Shown here: one piece after another, positions 44,433 to 55,143 of the stretch
Position numbering within the stretch: the stretch's first letter is position 1
How the letters are laid out: every line of letters begins with the position of its first letter
Origin: Marasmius tenuissimus
Taxonomy: Eukaryota > Basidiomycota > Agaricomycetes > Agaricales > Marasmiaceae
Assembly (NCBI GenBank): GCA_029532415.1
Contig: JAQOTA010000060.1
Location: 1,550,001-1,614,000, forward strand
Reading direction: 5' to 3'
DNA: 64,000 nucleotides
Position numbers and translations under genes: made by a program
Notes under the pieces: generated by a model
What the model was told of the DNA's origin: nothing
The model's database searches: none
Seen by the model: only the letters and a program-made list of their open reading frames with translations

Positions 44433-45533
44433 TCACTTGTGTTGAGCGGCCAGTGCGAGAGCACCAGAGGCGGCAGCGTCATCGACAAACTCAATCCGTC
44501 GAAACACGATACCCTTCGCAGCTAACGCGTCTAGTACCATCTTTCGGTAGCCTTCATGGCCCACCAAAGATCCTCCAAACGATAGAAGGCTGTTATTCGC
44601 GGTGACCAGACCTGGTTTTTCGTCGGTCGGCTCACCAACAAGAACAGCAATCTGATCCGCTAGCATTCCTGCGCAAAGCTGGAGTACCTGCAGAGCCTCC
44701 GGATCTTTGTTTTCAAAGGCAGCAGCAAACACCAACGGCGATAACGAGGATAAACGTTTCTCGCGAACGAGTGCCAGGTGAGGTGCTTTTAGCTGGGCAT
44801 GAGGATTGGATTGCTCGGATCCTGGGTTGGGAGCATGAACCTCGTTCAACACGTCCATGACGGTATTGCAACTGAAAAACTTCAGTATGCGATATTCGAG
44901 GGAACCTTCTTTGGCGGGAGGGATGGATCCAGGTGCTTTCACCGAGTCCCGGTCATTCCTGTTCAGGATCTGACGGACTGCCTCCCTTCCAACACTAAAA
45001 CCACCGCCTTCATCGCCTAGGATCCATCCCCAGCCGCCTATTCTGCCCAGCTCTTGCAAGCGCTGCTGTTCTCCATCCTTCACCTTCCTGAACGAGACTG
45101 CGATCGCGCCTGTTCCTCCAACAACTGCAACGGCAGCGAAAACGTCATCGTACATCTGCACTGGTGATGCGAGCAGGTGTGTATCGTTCGCGACGACCAG
45201 ATTGGGACCGATAGGGATGCGCAGGAGGTCCGAGAGAGGCTGGAGGACGGACTGCGCGGCGGCAGGAGAGTCGACGCCTGACACACCGAGCCAGGCTGCT
45301 GCAAACGAGTGCTCTTGGGTGGGAAGAGGAACAGGGTCGACAGATGGAGGTGACATGCAGGTCTTCAGTGCATCTCCAACTGTATTTCGAACGGCGTACG
45401 TGAACGCCTCGATTCCAACGTAGGCGAGATTGGAAGGACCGCCGTAGGCACGACCAAGGACCTCTCCTTTGGCATTGCAGATGGCTGCTGTGGTCTTCGA
45501 GCCACCACAATCGACGCAGAGATAGAGCGACAT
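44433..45533 (-). CDS. N-acetylglucosamine kinase (BadF/BadG-type ATPase)
   Basis: Phosphorylates GlcNAc to GlcNAc-6-phosphate for salvage of amino sugars, for example from chitin; cytosolic. A single exon, 366 residues, starting MSLYLCVDCGGSKTTAAICN (phosphate-1 motif DCGGSKT). Further motifs: AAWLGVSGVDSP, VANDTHLLA, VVGGTGAIAVSF (phosphate-2), GWGWILGDEGGGFSVGREA (sugar-binding DEGG) and LLSFGGSLVGHEGYRKM (adenosine motif). Close to human NAGK in plan. It lies 82 nt upstream of the GT49 gene on the same strand. No introns, which is unusual in this window. Confidence 0.93.
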   Translation of the reverse strand: MSLYLCVDCGGSKTTAAICNAKGEVLGRAYGGPSNLAYVGIEAFTYAVRNTVGDALKTCMSPPSVDPVPLPTQEHSFAAAWLGVSGVDSPAAAQSVLQPLSDLLRIPIGPNLVVANDTHLLASPVQMYDDVFAAVAVVGGTGAIAVSFRKVKDGEQQRLQELGRIGGWGWILGDEGGGFSVGREAVRQILNRNDRDSVKAPGSIPPAKEGSLEYRILKFFSCNTVMDVLNEVHAPNPGSEQSNPHAQLKAPHLALVREKRLSSLSPLVFAAAFENKDPEALQVLQLCAGMLADQIAVLVGEPTDEKPGLVTANNSLLSFGGSLVGHEGYRKMVLDALAAKGIVFRRIEFVDDAAASGALALAAQHK

Positions 45534-46337
45534 TGGAACTGGAGATCGAACGATGAGGTCCAAGATGAAAATGATAAGCGGGTCGACGAACCTTATATAT
45601 CGGTCTTGGGGAGATTTGCTACTGGCCAGATCCCGCTGCCGCTAGTGCGGCGACGAGAGCAGTATGGGCATGTCAATTGACTGGTCGCTGGTACATGCGG
45701 GGTAGCATTGGCAGCATGCGGACAGCTATATAACAGTCACTTGAGCAGTAAAGATCTCTGTGCGAACCGCATTTGAGTACCGACGGCCAAGTCTCACAGA
45801 ACCTGCCCTGAAGTTTCCCACGGAATCGCGTATATAGAGCTCTCATACACGCGAAATTTTTCTTTTCTTCGTGCGGCGACACGGCCATCTTTTTCCCCTG
45901 TTGCTCATGACTGTCTCCCTCTGGGATTTACCAGGCGGTCGTTCGAGTGTCAGGCCGTGCCCTGAGCAATTGGACGTCTTAGAACCCAATATCACCTCTC
46001 TTCACTTCCGGAGAGGTGGTGGGTCGGTGGTTCGTACATTCACAGCCCAACCTTCTATAGTTTATAGTATTCCTACCTCTTGCAATGCATTACAGTGCTC
46101 TTATATCCAATGAAATAGTTTCACTCATCAAAATATCAGGAGCTCGATCACACTTATTGATACTTTTAGAATGGGAAACGAGAAAACATCGAGATTGTCA
46201 TTCAGAGCTTCAGAAAAATAGACCCTACACAGTACAGCGGCACAAAGAACTTGTAGCGACGGCTCCTAAATACTGCCGTTGCTTGTGAACTATCCCTCTT
46301 CTAAGCACAGGCGTTCCTTCGTTATTTCGTCACATCA
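45534..46337. other. Intergenic region of 800 nt
   Basis: Contains the kinase promoter, a second TATA-like site (gtatatagagc near 45831) and no convincing ORF. An RNA gene starting after 45860 was considered, but no conserved core was found. Confidence 0.45.
45592..45599 (-). promoter_or_regulatory. TATA-like box of the GlcNAc kinase gene
   Basis: Reads TATATAAG on the minus strand, about 60 nt before the ATG at 45533. Confidence 0.45.
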
Positions 46338-47154
46338 TTACTCGCTCTCCGCAATGAGCGCGACAATCATTCTGAGAACATGGAATTAGAATAGAGATGG
46401 CTAAACAGAATGTAGCACGGCGCACCTGTAGAGGTAGTAGAAGAACGAGAGGAGGTAGAACCCAAGCTTGATAAAGCTCTCCTTTTTGTGGTTGGGAAGC
46501 GTTCGGAAAATCTCAGTCGCATCGTACATGTGGTTCTTGCCGCGTATCCTGCAACGAACGCGTTTGTTAGTCAAATGGGCCTGAGCAGCCTGCATGAACT
46601 GCTCACTTATTTGCGTTATAGACCAAAAGGGGAGCGTTCAAGAGGAAAGCGATCCATTGTCCGGAAATCAGGAAAAGCAAGGTCAAGAAGGCGTGGGCGA
46701 TGTTCTCAGGTAGGACGAACTATGTCGAGCTTCACATCAGCATGTGTTTCCGAATTTTGCAGAGGGTTAGGCCACGTACTTGGTTGAGCTTGTTGCAAAG
46801 GTCTATGGGGTTGATGTAGTCGCATTCTAGGTCGGAGAACATTATGATCTGCATTTCTGTTGAGAAGATGTGCAACTCCGGTGACACGACCAGCAACTCA
46901 CGAAGAAAACCATGCAAAACAGCAACGCTGCAGCCATAAGGACTGCAAACAAGAACAACCAGCCTGTTCATTTGCACCGGATACGAGAGAGGTCGGTTGA
47001 AGCGTGTCAGGAAAGTAGTGCATTGCCAAAGGGCAAGAAGCAGTTCCGGTAGGGATGTTGATTTTGCGAAAGACAGTAGAAGTCATGAATAGAGGTTGTC
47101 AGAAACTTGGCAGCATGAGGAAACAAAAACACGACACGGACCAGCACCACCCAT
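46338..47154 (-). CDS. ERV14: Cornichon / Erv14 ER cargo receptor
   Basis: COPII cargo receptor that exports membrane proteins from the ER. The coding sequence is very short and cut by five introns: exon 1 is only 13 nt (47142-47154, MGGA plus one base), followed by a 178-nt intron and exon 2 at 46902-46963. Spliced start: [20 protein letters not shown]. Then come the family signatures [23 protein letters not shown], the second membrane segment ([29 protein letters not shown]), the block [35 protein letters not shown], and the ending [10 protein letters not shown]. Three membrane spans, about 138 residues, as in yeast Erv14. The start exon is inferred from frame and homology. Confidence 0.93.
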
Positions 47155-48076
47155 GTTGAAATGACCAAAACTTCACAGAAAAATCCCTTTAAGACGAGAG
47201 AGGGGAGTTACTGATATCTATGTGACAGAGTCAGCCAAAGATAAACCAGAGAAAAGCGGTAGGACTTGCCTTCCCAAGGTGTTTACTCGGAGAGACGTGG
47301 GCAAGGAGCAGCGTGTGTGAGCGTGTGCTTCTGACGCAAGCGGATGTGGGTCACAGTGTCACGCTAGGTCACAAATAGTAACGCTCTTATCGTCACGATA
47401 TGATGTCAGATGAAAGTCAGGTTCAACTCAACACCACCTTCACAGCAGTACTTCCAAAAGATCGAAGTAGATTGTGAATGAGCCAGTTGATTGCCTGGCT
47501 CTCTTTTTGGAATCTTCAAGCAGCCACCAACTTAAAGAGCGCGAGGCAGGATCAAAAGTAAGTACTGTTGGTTGCGACTGATGCCCCCTACTAATTAGCA
47601 CTCCAAGTCATCAGTCTCATTAGCATCGGAAGGTCGAAGCTCTGGTAAAGAGACCGTCGAAATTGTTTACTACCAAGGCGAGAGCGTCATCAAAATCGTC
47701 CTTTATTCTACTACTAGGAACCACCTGGGACGGTACGCCTGGCCAATTTGGAGCTTCTCCCGCCTCGCTCGTTTTGGCTAACCTCTTTTCTTGGAATATC
47801 AGAACAAGAAGACGGGCGCTAAAGCGACGTATGAACCTGATCTACTGTATTCTCTTTTGGATGCCATTGGGCTCGTGTATCGGGCGAGCTGACCGAAGTC
47901 ACCGAACATGGGAACCTAAGATTCGCTGACCTGAGAAGCCTGATCACAGCTTTCGAGGTCACTTTCCGTTCGATAGATGCGCAGCGGACATGAGGCTACC
48001 TCATGGCCTGATTGTGCGCCAATGAATGCACGCAGCCCACACGCCGCAGCACAGCCGAGTTCAATCTCATCCCCTC
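47155..48076. other. Divergent intergenic region of 920 nt
   Basis: Between cornichon and coiled-coil copy B. The ORF at 47663-47929 shows no family features. A stem-loop lies at 47480-47506 (listed separately). Otherwise nothing recognised. Confidence 0.45.
47480..47506 (+). other. Hairpin followed by T-run
   Basis: GAGCCAG and CTGGCTC form a perfect 7-bp stem around an 8-nt loop, followed within one base by TTTTT. It looks like the 3' end of a small Pol III RNA, but no upstream family core was recognised. Confidence 0.35.
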
Positions 48077-49204
48077 ATGTCTAGTACCCGAAACCCTCTA
48101 AGCGACACGGAGAGCGAGAGTGGAACAGCAACCCCTCTGGCTCGGCCGCGTCAGGAAGCCCAAAGTGCAGTTAAAGAGCTGTCGAGTAGTTACACTCACC
48201 TGTGAGTTTGTGTTTGCAATTGGGTAGTTTGGGTAGTGTATCGATTGCCTCGATCATAACTCATTCTTATATCCAGTACCGCTTCATTGCGATCCTCCGG
48301 GGCCCAGTGTGCGAATGTAGGGCGACTTGGCCCGACAACGGTTTGAAGGTCCTCCTTTCCCTCCGTTCACTGCTCATTCGCCACGCTAGAGTGATGCGGA
48401 ACTGCAAATTACCCGCCTGAAGGGTTCTGTAAAGGAACGGACCAGGAAACAAAGAGAAACACGAGAGGCGACGAAGACGTGGGTTAGGGAAGACCTGAGA
48501 AATCAAATCTTGTCCCAGATACGGTGTGTTCTCTGTCGCTAAGATTGGCTAATTTGAATATTGAATTTTTGGTTAGGAATGATCTGAAGAGCGATATCAA
48601 GCTACAAGTAGCGAGCGCTGTAAAGACACAGGTCGACGAACAGCTTAAGAACCATATACCTATCCCGCTACGCGATCAGCTGGCCGACTGTGATGAGCAG
48701 CTTCGGAGGGTCGAGGTTTTGTTGGTCAACTCGTGAGTTGGATTCTGTTGCGAGGACCACTCCTATCCTTACCCTTTGTCCCTCTTCGCAGAAAAGCTCG
48801 AAGAAACCATGCTCATTACGATCTGACGACTTCACTCAACGAACCTCTCTTGGTTGTTCAGAGAGAGTCTGGGGGAGCGAGTTCTGTCTATCCGTCTGAT
48901 TTAGAGACGCTGTTTACCTACGACGGTAAGTGAATATCGTTCTTCCCGTCGACTAGACCTGATGCAACTCGTTCATATAGACGACGCTTTGAAACAGCTC
49001 CTGGGTGATTACGGACTCAAGGTAGACGACAGAGCTGTTACGAATGTTAATCGCTTCCTGGCTCATATAGGTGAGAACAAGGCCAGTCCGTCCCTCGTTC
49101 AAGCGGCTGACCGAGAGCTCCTCCAGGGATTAAGCATCCAGTTGAAGAAATGTCACTCATGGCCGAGGGATGAGTCGGGCCACAAATGGTACAATATATC
49201 GTAG
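48077..49204 (+). CDS. Coiled-coil protein of unknown function (FLAHIG family, copy B)
   Basis: Related to the gene at 5183-6429. Starts MSSTRNPLSDTESESGTATP (48077). A small-exon region follows, then a long charged helix (DLRNQILSQIRNDLKSDIKLQVASAVKTQVDEQL) ending in PIPLRDQLADCDEQLRRVEV. The C-terminal half reads VYPSDLETLFTYD, LKQLLGDYGLKVDDRAVTNVNRFLAHIGENK and ends GHKWYNIS. The segment D-L-x-x-L...N-x-FLAHIG aligns with copy A. The middle intron borders (around 48200-48400) are not fully resolved. Function unknown; the pattern suggests a self-associating helical protein. Confidence 0.72.
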
Positions 49205-49297
49205 TCCCCTAAGAGTGCTGATACACATAAGCTAGCAAATACATTCTACTTACACAAAGAGTCTATTCCGCCTACACGGAATGCAATCTCAGGCCAC

Positions 49298-50242
49298 TCA
49301 ACGATCTTCATGGGCGCTCCAGACTCGCTCCGTCAATATGTGCGCGTACGGACCGTCCCACAGGCCAGTCTCTTTACCACGCAGTACATCACAGGCTACG
49401 GTAAGCCTCTCAATACGAGTGGTATCCCTCTCCCCTCTAGACCACTTCTCCAATGCTTTAGATACTCCTACTCGTGGCGTGACGATGTAAAAGTCCAGCT
49501 TCGTATTGTCGGGGGGCCGGGGCGACCACAGAGGGAAAGCCAGGTGGCTCAAGCTGGGCAAGGCAAAGAACGGAATTCGGCATGCCCATGATGGTACGGG
49601 TAAGTCCGATAGGGCTGGGGAGTCGTCGTAGGGAATCCACAGCGCGAGGTGGGTTATATTTGACAAAAATGCCATCCCAGCTTGGCTGGATGTGAACGGG
49701 AGCCATCTAAAGTGGCTTCCCGTGAGTACGAGCCTCCTGCATTCCCATGCATGAATCAGAGGCTCGCAGAGACTTTGGAACCCGTCATGGAGGATATGAG
49801 AGGCTTCGAAACTCAGTGCGATAGTCTCCGCCCCTTCAAGGACCTCATGAAGCGTCCTGTGGTCAATGAAATTGTCGGCCGACTGATTGACCAAAGGTCC
49901 CCAGATATTGTGAGCGCACACGCGCCGCACCAATGCTGGATAGTTCAAAGATAGAAGACCCGACTCGTTACGATGTCGATGCTGCAAATGAATGGCAGAA
50001 ACAAATGAACGGAGGTGTGCATTCGAGTCCAGGATGACCGTATGAAGAAGATTGCACATAGCAATCTTGCGGAAGGAGTGACAAACAACAGATATCGAGA
50101 GAGCGTCGCTATAAGCACCTCGAAGGTTCGATAAACTCCCGTCGAAATTGGTCCATGAGGCGTAGTCAATAACCAAGAGGGAAATGTCGAGAGGGAGTTG
50201 AGGGAATGGGAACCTAGGCGACGAGGAGAGTGGAGGATTCAT
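49298..50242 (-). CDS. F-box-like / hypothetical protein, intronless
   Basis: Single ORF of 314 residues, MNPPLSSSPRFPFPQLPLDI. The segment FPQLPLDISLLVIDYASW...ALSISVVCHSFRKIAMCNLLHTVIL is like a divergent F-box (LPxDI, then VCxSFRKIA). The rest alternates hydrophobic strands and helices (TIALSFEASHIL, CRRLVLTGSHFRWLPF, ITHLALWIPYDD), typical of short Agaricomycete F-box-like families. No introns. Weak F-box match; role unknown. Confidence 0.65.
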   Translation of the reverse strand: MNPPLSSSPRFPFPQLPLDISLLVIDYASWTNFDGSLSNLRGAYSDALSISVVCHSFRKIAMCNLLHTVILDSNAHLRSFVSAIHLQHRHRNESGLLSLNYPALVRRVCAHNIWGPLVNQSADNFIDHRTLHEVLEGAETIALSFEASHILHDGFQSLCEPLIHAWECRRLVLTGSHFRWLPFTSSQAGMAFLSNITHLALWIPYDDSPALSDLPVPSWACRIPFFALPSLSHLAFPLWSPRPPDNTKLDFYIVTPRVGVSKALEKWSRGERDTTRIERLTVACDVLRGKETGLWDGPYAHILTERVWSAHEDR

Positions 50243-52189
50243 GGAGGGCAGGCGAGAAATTTTGAGTGAATTTATATGAAGACCTCAAAAGTCTTATGCT
50301 GGGGACAAAGAGGTAGGGCGTTATTGTGCACTCTGGGCAACCGGACTGATCATGATGGCATGCCGGACACATTGTAATTCAGTCCTGCGTTGCATGTGAG
50401 CCGCCTTGTACTTTGCATCCAGAAAAGAAACGTCGGAATCATCTTTCTGTGCGAATGGAGTTGGAATGGGGACGACGACGTTGTAAAAGGTCATTATGAG
50501 AAGGAGAATAGTACATTGTACGGCAGATGAACCTTGAATGTGCCGGTCTCCAGCTCGACCAAATCTTCTCGTAAAGACCTAAGGGGGTGCCCCTCGAGCT
50601 GACTCGTTGAGGTTTGGAGGCTCTTGAAGAGTGTAAATGAAAAAATAGGTGCGCTTAGTATAAGCCCAGAAGCTACGACTCCCGTCCCTTTGACTGGATA
50701 CAGCTCGGCTGAGATTGAAGTTCACAGCGAGCTCACTCGACTATGCAAGAGATTGTGGAAAGAGCCCTTGGGTCTAGCGCCTGGACTAGGGAGGGACCAG
50801 GTAGGTGCATGATAGTACCGGTGGTGGCGATCGCGCAGTGACGCGATAACTTACCAAGTTAGGACGCGACGTACTACGACCAAACTCGACCAAACAACTC
50901 TGGCTATTCTTCGTTCTTACCTTGTTCTTGTTCTTACCTCGAAGCCTCATTTGTCTGTCGACCACTGACTACCACATACCTCAATATCCACCCATATATA
51001 AATCCGATAGAAACGTACAGGTCATGGAGCTCACCCCTGTCCTATTCAAACTTCAGATATTCCTATTGGAGGTTGATAGCTGACTCGACTCGGAAGCGCT
51101 TAAGGTTCGCATTCATATGTACCCTCCAGCCCGAAGGGGTGTAACACGAGCACGAGCCATCTATTAGGTCTGACAGGAATTTTCGCAGGGAGTCATAACT
51201 TGGTTTTGATGTCCAACCACTGGAAGATGACTCAGAGGATGATCCTCGGAGCCACGCAACTTACTTCCAGTCTCAGTATGCGGAATCTCAATCTACGAGC
51301 GCAGGGTCAATCCGTCGATATGATCAGGTATCCCAGCCGCTCGGTTATACAGGGTTCTCGCTCGCGCTTCTCCTGGGCGTCTACCATCCTTTGTTCCAAC
51401 ACGAGCGTTGAACAGATTGACAGGTTGCCTTTCGGTGGTAATCCTTCTTGCCAAACTGGTTTAACTTGTAATCTGATGCCATCGCTATTGTCCCGATTCG
51501 TCTGGACGACCCTACAGAGGCGGCATGCCTCGGGGCCTCGTGTGCGGTTTCTACTTGCGATGGAGGCAAAAAACACTCCCCGACCGCGAGAATCGATTCA
51601 CCATTTCTGGTCCAACCAGTGATTTTCCTCATACCCTCTGCTACTTTACGAGCATAAGGGCCTCTTCCTTCTGATAGGAAACTCCATGTGATTGCTGAGA
51701 AACAGAAGGCCGCACGAGCGCTAAGATGCGCCAACCGTTTCCGTAAGTGGTTCTCAGCGAACTTCGGTGACGTGCCTCACGACTAGCTGCAATATTTCTC
51801 AGAAGATCGGCCTCTCACCTTTTGCCTAGCACTCTCAGACAAATTTGGATCGAGGTTCTTGGGAACGGAAGTCCGGACGGTATTGGCACACAGTGGCTCG
51901 ACTCCTCTCATCTCTCATCTGGGGTATCAATCCTTCCAGTTCACGTCGGAATTGTGAGATTATGCACCGATATGGGGCAGGCGCTAAATATGGTCCCGAG
52001 TCCGCACGTTCAATTGAGCTGCGCGCGTGTTCCAGTCGTGGAAGCGTGGAAGCTGGACTGGGACCCACAAAAAATACATGTAAACTGAAGTTTTCAGTAG
52101 AAATAGTCGCCCGACCGATACATCATCTTAGCTCACATCCTTCATTCCCCATTCGCGTCCCGTCAGTCTTATTTCTCGCGATCCAGCTC
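50243..52189. other. 1.95 kb stretch without a convincing gene
   Basis: Short ORFs on both strands (e.g. 51200-51622 plus, 51381-51734 minus) show no family motif, no long coding bias and no clear splicing pattern. A microsatellite-like CTTGTTCTTGTTCTTAC run lies near 50921-50937. No RNA gene or transposon was found. It may be regulatory or decayed DNA. Confidence 0.45.
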
Positions 52190-54425
52190 ATGTCTTTCCG
52201 ACCTTTTGATGAAACCTTCTTGTAAGTCCCCTCTGTTTAGGACGCTCGTAGTGCTATGTTGACGATCAGTCCTTATTAAGAACCACTGTCGACCGTCGAA
52301 GACTTGACCCGACTAAGCACTCACTGTACAGCTGGAGACACGCAAATATGCCCACTGCTCGTACCGTCGCGAGCTGTGAGGTGAGTCCCAGAAGCCTTGT
52401 AATGACAACTCGCGACTTAGGGGTTTTTGCACAGCAATTTCGTGAAGGTGTCGACAAGCCCATAACATACGTTGTGTACCCCACCACCACATTCAAAGCT
52501 TCACTGCATCCTCTGGATAGTCCAGCAGCATGGCAAGTGTGCCCACACGGCAAATACCTTCCATCAAAGCCAACGATCACCGAGAACACCTCGCAAGTTC
52601 TATTGGATGATTTGGCACCCGGGCTTGCCATCGAAGACCTTCTCAACACGTCCGCATGGGAGATTGAAAAGAGTGATGTTGATGCTGTAGTCGATAAAGA
52701 CATTCAAACCGAATCTCAGGTAACCTCAACTCGTGCTACAGTCGAACGACCCTCCCCTCCTCCACTTGATGACGTTGAAGTTGGATGCCACAAGCATGCA
52801 CAGCAACCGTCAGATCTATCTGACCTACTCCTCTTCGTAACTTCCCTCGCCAGGCGGTGCCCTATACTTAGTTGTGATCGGGTTCTCCCAGACTCGGCCG
52901 CCCTTCGTGTCCATATTCGTTGCCACTATGGTTCCAGGTCGAAGGAAGAAGAACTTCAATCCGAATCGAAACCATTCTCCTCGTCCTCAGGAAATCCGTG
53001 TCTGAAGTCAGCGATGGCCGCACTTAAACCCTACGGTGAACGGGAGAAGGGATATCTGAAGATGGACAACATCCATAACTGGCCCAAGCCACCAACCAAT
53101 ACCACGCATGATACTAGGAGAACGCAGGAGACTGGATTGGGGGCTCCGCAACCTGAAGCCCTCAACGCGTCCCCTGCTCCAAGGAAGTCCTCCGTATCTC
53201 CTCTCAGCCATATCCAAGACGCGACCCTATCAGAAAGCTTCCCTCGAGGCTCGCAGGATCACCTCCGGTCTCAGGATATCTCTCCAGGTTCTCCTTTGAA
53301 CCAGATGCTCGCGGAGGTTTGTGCGACTCCAGCTTCCCCCACATTACACCCATATATCGACTCCTCTTCTGTGGCAATATCGGAATACCAACTCGACACG
53401 GATGAGGTGATCCCTATATTATTTCCGGAGCAGCTTCTCATCGATTCCATCGAGGTCGATTTCAGCCAGCAACTCGAGAAATGGTTTCCCTCGAGTCCTG
53501 TCGACGAGCCATCCACCATTCACGCACCCGCATATGAAACTCCTTCACCCTCTTTCGCCGTCACGTCTGCGATACGGCAGCTGAGCCTTGGTCATAAGAA
53601 GGTGAAACTACTCTAGTGGAGCCGATAGGCGGGGACTTTCTGGAAGAGCGTCCTCCCAAACGACGAGGTCAAGGAGTCGGCATACTCGACGGTCCTGAGG
53701 CGGGTTCTCTGACAAGCGTCACGTCAATGCAGGCGCACGTTGAGCCAGTCGAAGGAGACGCTCAGGTTGAAGATGCCACCTCCGATCTGGTTGTACCTGA
53801 GCCCTCTAGCCCCCCAGATCCGCCTCGTCGAAAACGTGGTAGACCACGGAAGGTCAAAACCGACCCGATCTTCGCAGGGCCCACAGCCTCTCAACTACAT
53901 CGGCCGGATGGTGACAAAGAGACTTCCGCAGAATCGCAACGAGTCTACCTTCCCACTCCACCGCCATCGCAAGAAGTTGGTAGTAAGGCTGTCCGGATCT
54001 CGCTTCTCTCGGTCACTCTATCGTCCCCCGAGCTCCCCAGTGAAGAGGCCTACTCGAGAGAGAGCTCTCGACGTACAAGAAAGCGAGTGACTTACGCAGA
54101 ATCCGATCCGGAGGAAGACGAAGACGACGACGATAACGTGCACAGCGCAAAACGTCGAAAAGGCCCAGAGGCGGAGTACGACGACAAACCACAGAGAAGG
54201 GGGAGAGCGAAGATTTCTAGGTGCCCAATTCCTGGATGCAGGCAAACAACGACGAGACTCTCAGATATGGAGCGGCACCTGAAGAGTATGAAGCACCAGA
54301 ATGTGCTCTTCGGTTGTCCGTTTTGCGATCGGTGGCTTCAGAGACACGACGCAGTTACGAGGCATTGCAAGACTCGCCACGGAATGATTCCTGAAGATAA
54401 GAACTACCCGGTCAGAGAGGGCTGA
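52190..54425 (+). CDS. C2H2 zinc-finger protein (possible transcription factor)
   Basis: Start MSFRPFDETF at 52190; intron 52222-52331 leads in frame to WRHANMPTARTVASCE. A second likely intron, 52381-52434 (GTGAGT..GCACAG, in phase), joins to QFREGVDKPITYVVYP. A first finger-like unit CPILSCDRVLPDSAALRVHIRCH occurs mid-protein, then disordered Ser/Pro sequence. The first coding block stops at 53616; the second block continues in another frame with an AT-hook-like KRGRPRK, an acidic stretch and two C-terminal fingers, CPIPGCRQTTTRLSDMERHLK and FGCPFCDRWLQRHDAV. I join the blocks by an unresolved intron near 53590-53650 (a GT at about 53590 and an AG before the AGCGTCC at about 53646 give consistent phase). 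Alternatively there are two genes, or a frameshift. Confidence 0.7.
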
Positions 54426-55143
54426 GTGGATTCGATCTGAACGCGTACAACTCCTTGGTTCTCTTCGACATGTATCATTATCAATGTTTGCTGTTTGACT
54501 CCATGCTTACCTTCACATTTTGAATGCGACTACGACTCGCTTGGTCGTTCTCGTTCATAATTCACCACCTACACAGGTTTCATTCATACCTCTACCCTGT
54601 AGCCGTTGTTCTGGACAGCCCGGTACTACCCCTTGTATATATATATATTTTGTCGGTGCTGCACGAAATCTTGCTTTCTTGCTCTTCGCTGTCCACTGAT
54701 GCCATGCTTCGAAACTGCATGCTCTCTTGTCCGTTGCGCAGGGATTCGGAGCGTTTGGAGCTGTAAAGATAGTTGCTCGACGGTCGCAGATCTTGGGATG
54801 TCGATCCAGATTGATTGAGAATACACACACCGCCGGCGCTCAATCGGGGTTCCTCCACAGCACTTGTGCAAGTTGAGTACTGGGCGAACAGAGATTCTGC
54901 ACCACGTGCACACGAAGCGGTTCCAAGTCACGACTGGAAAAGTTCAGTTGAGGTTGATGACATGGACGAAAGTGTTCGAATACACGACGAGAGAATAGGA
55001 GTGTTAATATACTATTATCGGAGTGATATTCACAAAAAGAACCAAAAATCCTCCCCACACGTAGACCCGAGCTATTCTTCCTTTTCATGAAGGTGCCTGC
55101 GTAGCGCTATGAGAGTCGCGCAATTCAGCGGTGATTAGACGAC
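54426..55143. other. Convergent intergenic region of 720 nt
   Basis: Contains a TATATATATATAT run near 54638-54650. Overlapping ORFs on both strands are unconserved. No gene called. Confidence 0.5.

Noticed and set aside
44351..44494. Longer N-terminus for the GT49 protein starting at 44494
   Set aside because: It would overlap the end of the GlcNAc kinase gene on the same strand; the ATG at 44350 precedes a normal membrane anchor.
45830..46060. Possible SRP or other structured RNA downstream of a TATA-like box
   Set aside because: No conserved Alu or helix 8 core found; pairing is weak.
47663..47929. 88-codon plus-strand ORF
   Set aside because: No domain, no splicing pattern and a random-looking composition.
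52381..52420. 40-nt intron ending at TTAG in the zinc-finger gene
   Set aside because: It would shift the reading frame; the 54-nt version ending at GCACAG is in phase.
53616..54425. A separate zinc-finger gene starting at 53616
   Set aside because: Its first codon is GTG, there is no ATG before the basic AT-hook region in a sensible place, and it overlaps the stop of the preceding block; joining both blocks in one gene is more likely.
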